A DNA stretch of 64,000 bases from Roseiarcus sp963794155 (GTDB lineage Bacteria > Pseudomonadota > Alphaproteobacteria > Rhizobiales > Beijerinckiaceae), in assembly GCA_963794155.1 (NCBI GenBank), contig CAWCCX010000024.1:1-64000 (forward strand), given 5' to 3'. The stretch's first letter is position 1, and every line of letters begins with the position of its first letter. The position numbers and the translations under genes are program-made. Positions 8,393-17,112 of this stretch are shown piece by piece. The notes beneath the pieces are model-generated. The model did not search any database. It had not been told where the DNA came from and saw nothing but the letters and a program-made list of their open reading frames with translations.

Positions 8393-11300
8393 ATGCTTCA
8401 GGCACTGCGCTTGCTCGCCCTCGTTCTGCTCCTGACCGCGACTGCGACCACGGCCGCCGAGGTCAAGCCGTTCGCGCGCGAGGACATGGCGAGCGACGCG
8501 GTGCGGCTGACGGAGACCTTGCGCATCGCGACGGCGGCGATCGGCGCCGAGATCAAAGGCAAGACGCCCGAGCAATTGCGCAAGGAGGCCGCCGCCGAGT
8601 CCGACTTCGGCGTCGCGGAAAAGCTCGCCGGCGCGGCGGTCACCGCGGCTCCCAAGGACGCGGCCAACTGGCTCGCCTACGCCGGTGTCGCGATCAAAGC
8701 CGACGACGCCAAGGCGGATGACCGCTATGAGCTCGTCACCCGTGGCGCAACCGCGGCCTATGCCGGCTATCTGCGCTCGACGACCCCCGATGCGCAGGCC
8801 GCGGCGCTCGCGGTGCTTGCCGATCTCCTGGCGCGCCACGAAGAGTGGCGCCCGGCGCTCGACGCTCTGAAAGCCTCGCTCGACCGGCGCGACGCGATCG
8901 ATGTGCGCAAGACCTACGAGGCGATGCGCGCCGAGCACGGTTTCCGCATTCTCGACTACAAGGTCGACAATGAATCGACCTCGCCGCGCGTCTGTTTCAA
9001 CTTTTCCGAGCAACTGGCGCGCAAGACGGATTTCTCCCCCTATGTCGCCGTCTCCGGGTCGTCGAATACCGCGATCTCGAACGAGGACCAGCAGATTTGC
9101 GTCGAGGGACTGAAGCACGGCGAGCGCTATGCGATCGTGCTGCGCCAGGGCCTGCCCTCGGCGGTCGGCGAGCAGCTCCTGAAGTCCGCCGATTACGAGA
9201 TCTACGTCCGCGACCGCTCCCCGCAGGCCCGTTTCGCCGGCCAGGCCTATGTCCTGCCGCGCCAGGGTCAGCAGGGCGCGCCGCTCGTCACCGTCAACAC
9301 CGCCAAGGTGTCGATCGACGTCTATCGCGTCGGCGACCGCAATCTTTTGGCGACCGTCAATAGCGACGATTTTCTGAAACCCATCGATTCGTCGCGAGCC
9401 GAAGAGATCGCTTCCGAGGACGGCGCGAAGATCTGGAGCGGATCCATGGACGTCGCCTCCGCGCTCAACCAGGACGTCGTCACCGACTTCCCGGTGCTCG
9501 ACGCGGTCGGCAAGCTCGAGCCTGGCGTCTATGTCATCACCGCGCGCCCGTGGAAGGGTTCGGCCAACCCCGCCGACTCGGACTCGGGCGAAACGGTGCA
9601 GCTCGCCGCGCAATGGATGGTCGTCTCCGATCTCGGCCTGACCGCGATCTCCGGCGACGACGGGGTCCACGCGCTCGCGCAATCGCTGGGCTCCGCCGGG
9701 CCGCTCTCCGGCGTGGCGCTCAAGCTGGTCGCGCGCAACAACGAAGTGCTGGCGACGAAGACGACCGGCGCCGACGGGCGGGTCGATTTCGATCCGGGCC
9801 TCTCCCGCGGCAAGGGTGGATTGGCGCCCGGCCTTCTGGTCGCCACGCTCGGCGACGACTACGGCTTTCTGAGCCTTGCTCAGAACGCCTTCGACCTCAC
9901 CGATCGCGGCGTCGCCGGCCGCGACCCGCCGGACGGGCTCGACGCATTCCTCTATACCGAGCGGGGCGTCTACCGCTCCGGTGAAACCGTGTTCGCGACC
10001 GCGCTCTTGCGCGACTCCAAGGGCGCGGCCAAGCCCGGCCTGCCGCTGACGCTCATTGTCAAGCGGCCGGACGGGGTCGAGTACAAGCGCGCGACCCTGC
10101 CCGACCAGGGGCTCGGCGGGCGCGCCTACGCCATCCCGCTGCTCTCGGACTCCGCGGCGGGGAAATGGTCGATCGAGGCCTATGCCGATCCGAAGGGTGA
10201 CAACATTGGCCGAGTCGAGTTCCTGCTCGAGGACTATATTCCCGAGCGGCTCGATTTCACTCTTCAGCCGGCCAAGCCGGTCATCGACCCCGGCGAACCG
10301 GTCGAGCTCTCGCTCGACGCGAGGTTCCTCTACGGCGCGCCGGCGAGCGGGCTCGACGTCACCGGGGCCATTCGGCTGCAGGCGGTCGACGGCGCGGCGC
10401 TGGCCGGCTATCCGGGCTATGTCGCCGGCCTCGCCGACGACGATTTCACCACCGTCGAAAGCCAGTTCACCGACAAGGTTCAGACCGACGACAAGGGCCA
10501 CGCCGACCTCTCGGTCGACGTGCCCGAAGGCGCGAGCACCCGCCCGCTGGAGGCGAAACTGATCGTCGACGTCGCCGAGCCGGGCGGGCGCACGGTCGAG
10601 CGCACCGTCACCCTGCCAGTCAGAGCGAAGAGCGTGACAATTGGCGTCAAGCAAGACTTCGACGCGTCGTTGAGCGCCGGCGACGTCGCGACGTTCGAAG
10701 CGATCGCCGTCGCGCCGGACGGCGCGCGGGTCGCGCGAAAAGGGGCGGAATGGTCGGTCTACCAGGTAATGAACGACTATCAGTGGTTCAACGCCGACGG
10801 CCGCTGGAGCTATGAACCGGTGAAGTCGTCGAAGCGCATCGCCAGCGGGACCATCGATATCGGCGCCGACGCCCCGACTAAATTCTCGAGCGCTGTCGGC
10901 TGGGGCGCGCATCGGCTCGACATCAAGACCCTCGACGGCGAAGAGACCAGCGTCGCTTTCGACGTCGGCTGGTCGGGCGCGGCGAGCGCCGATACGCCCG
11001 ACAATGTCGTCGTGACCCTCGACAAGACGAACTACGCCCCGGGCGAGGAGGCGAAGCTGCGCATCGCCTCCGCCTTCGCCGGCAAGGCGACGGTTGCGCT
11101 GGTCGGCGACCGGATCGAGCGCTTCATCGACGTCGATCTCGTCGCCGGCGACAATGTCGTTCCGTTCGCCGTTGGCGAGGACTGGGGCCCCGGCGCCTAT
11201 GCGGTGGCGCTCACCCATCGCCCGCTCGACGTCAGCGCCAAGCGCATGCCGGGTCGCGCCATCGGCGTCGCCTGGTTCGCCATCGACCGGGACGCGCACC

Positions 11301-13627
11301 GGCTCGCGGTCGCGCTCGACGCGCCGCGGCTCACCCGTCCGCGCCAATCGATGACCGTGCCGATTCATGTCGAGGGCGTCGCGCCGGGCGGGGAAGCGTT
11401 CGTGACCGTCTCGGCGGTCGATGTCGGCATTCTCAATCTGACCGGGTTCAAGACGCCCAACCCGGCCGGCTATTTCTTCGGCCAGCGCAAGCTGCCGGTC
11501 GAGATTCGCGATCTCTGGGGCATGCTGATCGACGGGATGCAGGGCGCGGCGGGCGTGATCCATGCCGGCGGCGACACCGGCGGCGGCCTCGAAGGCAATC
11601 TGCCGACGCAAGAGCCGCTCGCGCTTTTCTCCGGGGTTGTCAGGCTCGACGATCAGGGCGCAGCGTCGGTGTCATTCGATCTCCCTGCCTTCAACGGATC
11701 GGTACGGCTGACCGCGGTCGCGTGGTCGAAGGACAAGGTCGGGTCGGCCGAGGCCGACGTGACGGTCCGCGATCCGGTGGTCGTCGCCGCGACGCTGCCG
11801 CGCTTCCTCAACGTCGGCGACCGCTCTGAAATGCATATCGACATCGACAACGTCGAGGGCGAGGCGGGCGATTACACGCTCGACCTCGACATTCATGGGC
11901 CGCTCACCGCCGACGCGGACGCGATGAGGAAGACTTTGCGCCTCGACAAGCGCCAGCGCCAGTCGCTCGCAATGCCGATCACCGCCGCCGGCGTCGGCTC
12001 GGCCGCACTCGCATTGCGGCTGACTGGGCCGACAACCGATCTTGCGCAGCAGTTCAGGCTCGCCCTCGCCTCCGGCGCGCCCGACGCCTATCGGCGCACC
12101 GTGACGCCGCTGCCGGGCGGCGCGACCGTGACTGTTTCCGGCGATCTCGTCGCCGACTTCGTTCCGGGGACCGGCTCGATTGCGATTTCGGCTTCGCCGT
12201 TCGGCGCGCTCGACGCGCCGGCGGTGCTCCTGGCGCTGCAACGTTACCCTTACGGCTGCTCGGAGCAGACGGTGAGCGTCGCCATGCCGCTCCTCTATGC
12301 TAACCGGCTGGCCTCGATCGCGAATCTCGATATCGATCCCAATCTCGACGGGCGGATCAAGCAGGCGATCGAGCGCGAGCTCAGCCGCCAGAGCGCGAGC
12401 GGCGCCTTCGGCATGTGGAGCGCCGACAGCAACGACGATGATCCCTGGCTCGACGCTTTCGTGACCGACTTCCTGACCCGGGCGCGGGAGCGCAACTTCG
12501 ACGTGCCGCAGCAGGCGTTCGACCAGGCGCTCGACCGTCTGCGCAACGAGGTGGTCAACGCGCCCGAACCAAGCAAGGACAACGCCGAGGCGCTGGCTTA
12601 CGCGCTCTATGTTCTCGCCCGCAACGGCCGCCCCGTGATCGGCGACCTGCGCTATCTCTCCGACGCCAAGCTCGACGCCTTCGCAACTCCGCTCGGCAAG
12701 GCGCAACTCGCCGCCGCGCTGGCCATGCTCGGCGACCGGGCGCGCGCCGGCAAGGCGTTCGCCGCCGCGCTCGCGGCCCTTGAGGCCGAGCGCGACGACG
12801 GCGTCTCGCGGAGCGACTATGGCTCGCGGCTGCGCGACGCCGCGGCCGTGCTCGCGCTTATCGCCGAGGCCAATCTCGGCGGCGAGATTGCAAGCGACGC
12901 GGTCGCGCGCGCCGGCGCCGTTCTCGATCAGGCGAGGGCGGGGCGCTCGTTCTTGAGCACTCAGGAAAATAACTGGATGGCGCTCGCCGCCGAGGCGCTG
13001 GCCGAACACGCGGCCGCAAATCAGTTCAGCGTGGACGGCGAGCCGGTCAAAGGCGCCCTCTATCGCCGCTTCAGCGGCGCTGGACTCGACGGCCGATCGA
13101 TCGCGGTCGCCAACGCCGGGCCGAATGCGGCGAAACTCGTCGTCTCGGTCTCCGGCGCGCCGATCGAACCCGACCCCGCGGTCGCCAACGGCTACGCGAT
13201 CGAGCGCACGTTCTATAAGCTCGACGGAACCAAGATCGACCTGCACAGCATCGCGCAGAACGAGCGGGTGGTGGTGGCGCTCAAGGTGACCGAGTCGCAG
13301 GCGCGGACCGCCCGCCTCCTGGTCGTTGACCGATTGCCTGCGGGGCTCGAGATCGACAATCCGGCGCTGGTCGACGGCGGCTCGGTCGAAGCCTTCGCCT
13401 GGCTCACCAAGGACGTCGAGCCGACGCATACCGAGTATCGCGACGATCGCTTCGTGGCGGCCTTCGATCGCGCCGAGGGCCAGTCGGCGTTCATCACCAT
13501 GGCCTATGTCGCGCGCGCGGTCGCGCCCGGCCACTATGTCTATCCGCCGGCGACCGCCGAAGATATGTACGACCCGGAACGCTACGGGCGCACCGCCTTT
13601 GGCGAGCTTGAGGTGACGGCGAAGTGA
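8393..13627 (+). CDS. Bacterial alpha-2-macroglobulin with thioester motif
   Basis: 1744 residues, the usual size of the YfhM/ECAM family. These proteins trap foreign proteases in the periplasm, using bait-region cleavage and covalent capture, and protect the cell together with PBP1C. A signal peptide (MLQALRLLALVLLLTATATTA) lacks a lipobox cysteine, so this one appears soluble rather than lipid-anchored as in E. coli. Macroglobulin-like repeats fill residues 200-1100. The thioester signature is YPYGCSEQT with Cys1289 and Gln1292, followed by an alpha-toroid thioester domain (about 1270-1560) and a C-terminal receptor-like domain with MAYVARAVAPGHYVYPP. The downstream pbpC completes the classical pair. 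Confidence 0.92.
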   Translation: MLQALRLLALVLLLTATATTAAEVKPFAREDMASDAVRLTETLRIATAAIGAEIKGKTPEQLRKEAAAESDFGVAEKLAGAAVTAAPKDAANWLAYAGVAIKADDAKADDRYELVTRGATAAYAGYLRSTTPDAQAAALAVLADLLARHEEWRPALDALKASLDRRDAIDVRKTYEAMRAEHGFRILDYKVDNESTSPRVCFNFSEQLARKTDFSPYVAVSGSSNTAISNEDQQICVEGLKHGERYAIVLRQGLPSAVGEQLLKSADYEIYVRDRSPQARFAGQAYVLPRQGQQGAPLVTVNTAKVSIDVYRVGDRNLLATVNSDDFLKPIDSSRAEEIASEDGAKIWSGSMDVASALNQDVVTDFPVLDAVGKLEPGVYVITARPWKGSANPADSDSGETVQLAAQWMVVSDLGLTAISGDDGVHALAQSLGSAGPLSGVALKLVARNNEVLATKTTGADGRVDFDPGLSRGKGGLAPGLLVATLGDDYGFLSLAQNAFDLTDRGVAGRDPPDGLDAFLYTERGVYRSGETVFATALLRDSKGAAKPGLPLTLIVKRPDGVEYKRATLPDQGLGGRAYAIPLLSDSAAGKWSIEAYADPKGDNIGRVEFLLEDYIPERLDFTLQPAKPVIDPGEPVELSLDARFLYGAPASGLDVTGAIRLQAVDGAALAGYPGYVAGLADDDFTTVESQFTDKVQTDDKGHADLSVDVPEGASTRPLEAKLIVDVAEPGGRTVERTVTLPVRAKSVTIGVKQDFDASLSAGDVATFEAIAVAPDGARVARKGAEWSVYQVMNDYQWFNADGRWSYEPVKSSKRIASGTIDIGADAPTKFSSAVGWGAHRLDIKTLDGEETSVAFDVGWSGAASADTPDNVVVTLDKTNYAPGEEAKLRIASAFAGKATVALVGDRIERFIDVDLVAGDNVVPFAVGEDWGPGAYAVALTHRPLDVSAKRMPGRAIGVAWFAIDRDAHRLAVALDAPRLTRPRQSMTVPIHVEGVAPGGEAFVTVSAVDVGILNLTGFKTPNPAGYFFGQRKLPVEIRDLWGMLIDGMQGAAGVIHAGGDTGGGLEGNLPTQEPLALFSGVVRLDDQGAASVSFDLPAFNGSVRLTAVAWSKDKVGSAEADVTVRDPVVVAATLPRFLNVGDRSEMHIDIDNVEGEAGDYTLDLDIHGPLTADADAMRKTLRLDKRQRQSLAMPITAAGVGSAALALRLTGPTTDLAQQFRLALASGAPDAYRRTVTPLPGGATVTVSGDLVADFVPGTGSIAISASPFGALDAPAVLLALQRYPYGCSEQTVSVAMPLLYANRLASIANLDIDPNLDGRIKQAIERELSRQSASGAFGMWSADSNDDDPWLDAFVTDFLTRARERNFDVPQQAFDQALDRLRNEVVNAPEPSKDNAEALAYALYVLARNGRPVIGDLRYLSDAKLDAFATPLGKAQLAAALAMLGDRARAGKAFAAALAALEAERDDGVSRSDYGSRLRDAAAVLALIAEANLGGEIASDAVARAGAVLDQARAGRSFLSTQENNWMALAAEALAEHAAANQFSVDGEPVKGALYRRFSGAGLDGRSIAVANAGPNAAKLVVSVSGAPIEPDPAVANGYAIERTFYKLDGTKIDLHSIAQNERVVVALKVTESQARTARLLVVDRLPAGLEIDNPALVDGGSVEAFAWLTKDVEPTHTEYRDDRFVAAFDRAEGQSAFITMAYVARAVAPGHYVYPPATAEDMYDPERYGRTAFGELEVTAK

Positions 13628-13630
13628 GGC

Positions 13631-13740
13631 CGCGCCCTCATCCGGTCGGCTGCGCCGACCACCTTCTCCTGGAGGGAGAAGGGGCGCGTCTCCCTTCTCC
13701 CTCCGGGAGAAGGCGGCGGGAAGCGCCGGATGAGGGCGCG
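13631..13740. repeat. Palindromic interspersed repeat between a2M and pbpC
   Basis: The segment begins CGCGCCCTCATCCGG and ends CCGGATGAGGGCGCG, a near-perfect inverted repeat. Inner arms CCTTCTCC..GGAGAAGG are present twice. Related units occur at 22420-22464 and 22861-22975. It looks like the REP/BIME-like elements dispersed in Hyphomicrobiales genomes and separates two genes that are otherwise expected to be co-transcribed. Confidence 0.75.
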
Positions 13741-13745
13741 CTGTG

Positions 13746-15824
13746 ATGCGCCTGGGTCGCCCCCTCGCCTTCGTCCTCGCCGCCACAGCGCTCCTTCTCG
13801 CCGCGAGCGTCGCGTGGACGCGCTACGCGGCGAGCCTTGGGCCGCTCGATCTCACCGCTTCGCGCGAGGGCTCGACGATCGTCGTCGATCGCAACGGGCG
13901 CCTGCTCAGGCCGTTCACCTTGCCCGATGGGCGCTGGCGGCTGCCGGCGACCACGCACGAGGTCGATCCGCGCTATCTCGCAATGCTCATCGGCTATGAG
14001 GACGGGCGATTCTACGGCCATCATGGCGTCGATCCGCGGGCGCTGATCCGCGCCGGCGCGCAGTGGCTCGCGCGCGGCCATGTGGTGTCGGGCGGCTCGA
14101 CCCTGACCATGCAGGTCGCCCGGCTCATCGAGCCGAGGCCGGAGCGGACGCTCGCCGCCAAGATGAGGCAGATTGCGCGCGCGCTCGAGATCGAGCGCGC
14201 GGTCGGTAAGGAAGGCGCGCTCAATCGCTACCTGACGCTTGCGCCCTTCGGCGGCAATCTCGAGGGGGTGCGGGCGGCCTCGCTCGCCTATTTCGGCAAG
14301 GAGCCCTTGAGGCTGACCATCGCCGAGGCGGCCCTCCTGGTCGCGCTGCCGCAATCGCCCGAAACGCGGCGGCCGGATCGTTTCCCGATGGCCGCGCGCG
14401 CCGCGCGCGACCAGGTGCTCGACCGCGTCGCGGCGCGCGGCCTCATCAGCGCCGACGACGCCGCGGCGGGAAAACGCGAGCCGGTCCCCGAAGCGCGTCA
14501 GGCGTTCCCTGCGCTCGCCGCGCATGCCGCCGAAGAGGCGGTCGCCGCCGACCGGCAGGCGAAAATCATCAGGCTCTCGATCGACGCGCGGCTGCAAGCG
14601 AGGCTCGAGGCGCTGCTCAAGGAGAGCGTCGACCGGCTCGGACCGAAATTGTCGGCGGCGATGGTCGTGATCGACAATGCGAGCGGCGAGATCCGCGCCC
14701 GCATTGGCGCCTCGGATTATGACGACGCGTCGCGCGACGGCGCAATCGACATGTCGCGCTCGCCCCGCTCGCCGGGCTCGGCGCTGAAACCCTTCATTTA
14801 TGCGCTGGCGTTCGAGCAGGGTCTTGCCCACCCGGAGACGGTGCTGTTCGACCGGCCGATGCGCTATGGCGCCTATGCGCCGCAGAATTTCAATCTCGGC
14901 TACGAGGGCACGGTGACGGCGCGCAAGGCGCTGCAGCAATCCCTCAATCTGCCCGCGATCGAGCTTCTGGCCGACGTGGGACCGGCGACCTTCCTCGCTC
15001 GCCTCCATGGCGCCGGGGCCGAGGTCGCGCTACCGAAGGATACCCCGGTCGGCCTCGCCATCGGCCTCGGCGGGCTCGGGATAACGCTCACCGACCTCGC
15101 CCGGCTCTACGCCGGCTTCGCCCGGGGCGGCGAGGCGCCGGCGCTGATCGAGCGGCTCGGCGGAGCGCCGATGATCGAGCCTCGCCGGGTGACCGATCCG
15201 GTCGCGGCCTACTACGTCGACGATATCCTGCGCGGCGCGCCGCCGCCGGCCAACGCGCTCAAAGGGCGGATCGCCTTCAAGACGGGAACGTCCTACGGCT
15301 TTCGCGACGCGCTGGCGATCGGCTTCGACCGTGGGACCACGATCGCGGTCTGGGTCGGGCGGCCGGACAACGGCCCGACGCCTGGCCTCATCGGCCGCGA
15401 GGCGGCGGCGCCGATCCTGTTCGACGCCTTCGAGCGGCTCGGGCGCGACGTCGAGCCCATCCGGCCGCCGAACGGGGTGCTCAAGGCCAGCGTGACCGCC
15501 GACCTGCCCCCGCCTTTGCGGCATTTGCGCAAGGACGCCCCCAAGACCATGGCGGCGGCCGAGACCGCGGCGCTCAAGATCGCCTTCCCTCCGGACGGCG
15601 CCCTGATCGACCTCGGCCTCAAGGACGGCGCGCGCGACGCGCGCCTCGCACTGAAGGCGCTGGGCGGAGCGCCGCCCTTCGCGTGGTTCGTCAACGGCGA
15701 GCCGGTCGGCGAAGCCGACCTCCGCCGCCAGTCCGCCTGGAAGCCGGACGGCGCCGGCTTCGCCCGGGTGTCGGTAGTTGACGCGAAGGGCGAGTCAGAT
15801 GCGGTGGTGGTGCGGTTGGAGTGA
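13746..15824 (+). CDS. pbpC: Penicillin-binding protein 1C (glycosyltransferase/transpeptidase)
   Basis: 692 residues from ATG 13746; a GTG immediately before is the alternative start. A single N-terminal membrane anchor is followed by the GT51 domain with GYEDGRFYGHHGVDPRAL and GGSTLTMQVARLIEP. The transpeptidase domain has the SxxK motif SALK (within SPGSALKPFIYAL), SLN (QQSLNLPAIELL) and KTGTS (FKTGTSYGFRDA). The last 90 residues match the BiPBP C-terminal beta-domain (AFPPDGALIDL...PFAWFVNGEPV). In gammaproteobacteria pbpC and yfhM are paired, and the same pairing is seen here. Confidence 0.94.
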   Translation: MRLGRPLAFVLAATALLLAASVAWTRYAASLGPLDLTASREGSTIVVDRNGRLLRPFTLPDGRWRLPATTHEVDPRYLAMLIGYEDGRFYGHHGVDPRALIRAGAQWLARGHVVSGGSTLTMQVARLIEPRPERTLAAKMRQIARALEIERAVGKEGALNRYLTLAPFGGNLEGVRAASLAYFGKEPLRLTIAEAALLVALPQSPETRRPDRFPMAARAARDQVLDRVAARGLISADDAAAGKREPVPEARQAFPALAAHAAEEAVAADRQAKIIRLSIDARLQARLEALLKESVDRLGPKLSAAMVVIDNASGEIRARIGASDYDDASRDGAIDMSRSPRSPGSALKPFIYALAFEQGLAHPETVLFDRPMRYGAYAPQNFNLGYEGTVTARKALQQSLNLPAIELLADVGPATFLARLHGAGAEVALPKDTPVGLAIGLGGLGITLTDLARLYAGFARGGEAPALIERLGGAPMIEPRRVTDPVAAYYVDDILRGAPPPANALKGRIAFKTGTSYGFRDALAIGFDRGTTIAVWVGRPDNGPTPGLIGREAAAPILFDAFERLGRDVEPIRPPNGVLKASVTADLPPPLRHLRKDAPKTMAAAETAALKIAFPPDGALIDLGLKDGARDARLALKALGGAPPFAWFVNGEPVGEADLRRQSAWKPDGAGFARVSVVDAKGESDAVVVRLE

Positions 15825-15853
15825 CTCGGCGAACTCAGACTGCCACCTCAATG

Positions 15854-16315
15854 TCAGTCTCCAAAGTCGCTGCCTTTAAAAAGCAGGGACTCGCCGCGCA
15901 TTTTCGCCAATGCATAAACGGCGCAGTCGATAATATTGAGTTGCGCGGGGTGGAGGTCGTCGGCGTAGGTCACGAGCCGCGCGCCGAGGCTTCGCTCATG
16001 GGGTCGCGGAGAGGTTCGTAGTACCGCTGAAGCCGGATAACGCCCTTGTCCTTTGCCGTAGCGACGGAACGCATTGAAAGCCAGCTGGGCCATTGGGGCG
16101 TCGAAAGGCACAATCGCGATCCCCGCGCCGTCCAGCATTTGATCGAATGCGTCGACCGCTGCATCGCCATGACGGGACCGCAAGACGATTCTGCTCTCCA
16201 GAACGGCTGCTGCGGACATCGCGAGAGAAGTCGCGCCGAGCATTGCAGCGCGGAAGCGGACTGCGTCTGGCTCCATGGCGATTGCCGCAACGATCGCCGA
16301 TGTGTCCAACACCAT
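15854..16315 (-). pseudogene. VapC-like PIN-domain toxin with in-frame insertion and truncated end
   Basis: A PIN-domain ribonuclease of the VapC type starts at ATG 16315 (MVLDTSAIVAAIAMEPDA), with the first acidic residue in LDTSA. The ATG overlaps the antitoxin stop as ATGA. After FRRYGKGQG there are 30 extra residues (15953-16042) before the normal continuation HPAQLNIIDCAVYALAK, which holds a further acidic residue in IIDCAVYA. The protein then ends at SDFGD*. The next frame continues DIEVAV and stops at 15835, the usual VapC ending, so a two-base loss or one-base gain truncated the tail. Two independent lesions suggest a decaying toxin, though the catalytic acids are still present. Confidence 0.75.
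15953..16042 (-). other. 90-bp in-frame insert in vapC resembling an RT YADD motif
   Basis: Exactly 90 bases sit between the codons for GKGQG and HPAQLN, which are adjacent in ordinary VapC proteins. The inserted peptide contains ERSLGARLVTYADDL. In group II intron reverse transcriptases the catalytic strand reads LGAxLVxYADDLVIL, so the second half looks like a fragment of such a gene, kept in frame. The origin of the first half is not clear. Confidence 0.5.
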
Positions 16316-16560
16316 CAGGAAGGCAGTCCGTCGGGACCATAGCCCAGGATTTGATCCGCGGATCGGGGGTCCAAGACGGGCATCTGAGAGACGCGATCGA
16401 AGAACCTTTGCATCGCCGCGCGACGGTCGCCCTCCGCAGTCACGGCGACCCGAGACAACCGTTCCTCGATGGCGCGCTCGAGGGCCGTCTCCACGTCCTC
16501 GCCGGTCAGCCTTGCAAGACGTCGAGCGAGCTCGTCGACTTTGGGAGATGCGATGTTCAT
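16315..16560 (-). CDS. VapB-like antitoxin
   Basis: 81 residues from ATG 16560 (MNIASPKVDELARRLARLTGED), an open frame that continues upstream without a better start. The sequence pattern, a short N-terminal DNA-binding part followed by ETALERAIEERL and a hydrophilic tail ending DQILGYGPDGLPS, is that of the VapB family related to PSK operon regulators. It is expected to bind and neutralise the adjacent VapC and to repress the operon. The stop overlaps vapC by ATGA. Confidence 0.82.
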   Translation of the reverse strand: MNIASPKVDELARRLARLTGEDVETALERAIEERLSRVAVTAEGDRRAAMQRFFDRVSQMPVLDPRSADQILGYGPDGLPS

Positions 16561-16693
16561 GCCGCGACGCCTCAGCCTTTGAGACGATGATAGCATCCCC
16601 GTTCAAAACTGCCCAATCAACGCGCGGGCGGTCACGCAGCCGGCGACGCCGCGAGCAGCGTCCTCAGCGCTGCAGCCTCGAACGCGTCGGAGC

Positions 16694-16985
16694 CTACGGC
16701 GCCCCGGGCCGTGTTCCGATCGCGAGAAAACGATCGATCATCGCGTTGACTTGATCGGGGACTTCAAGCTGACAGAAATGGCCCGAGCCTACCGTCTGAC
16801 CGAAGGCGAGCGTCGGCAGGATTTGGCGGACGCGACTCATATCCGCGCGCGGACTCGGCTCATTGGCCGCAATATAGAGGCTCGGCGTCGTCACCCGCGC
16901 CGCTCTCGCCGCGTCATAGCCGCCCAAGGCTTGATAAGCCGAAACCATGACATGCTGCGTGCTGATTCCGACGGAAGCCGCCACC
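16694..16985 (-). pseudogene. Alpha/beta hydrolase, 3' fragment cut off by IS21 element
   Basis: The peptide QHVMVSAYQALGGYDAARAARVTTPSLYIAANEPSPRADM, followed by GSGHFCQLEVPDQVNAMIDRFLAIG, is the C-terminal third of an alpha/beta hydrolase and holds the catalytic histidine (GSGHF) and a candidate acid. Its N-terminal two-thirds lies at 19524-20085 on the same strand beyond the insertion. Together they make about 270 residues, the normal family length. Confidence 0.82.
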
Positions 16986-17112
16986 TTTAACGAGATGATG
17001 TCGCCACTCATAACGAGATGATTGCGCCACCTGCAACGGGATGATCCCGCCAGGGTGGGCGTCTCGCTGGCCAGATTTAAGGTCGCTTCTTTGGGCCACC
17101 AAGGGAGCACCG

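Noticed and set aside
8357..11611. A 1084-codon open frame on the minus strand opposite the macroglobulin gene
   Set aside because: It mirrors a high-G+C gene whose reverse frame lacks stops. The peptide is Arg/Gly/Asp-rich with no domain, and the plus-strand gene has clear family motifs.
11672..13786. A 704-codon minus-strand open frame
   Set aside because: Same reason: antisense to the thioester and receptor domains of the macroglobulin, with no recognisable motif.
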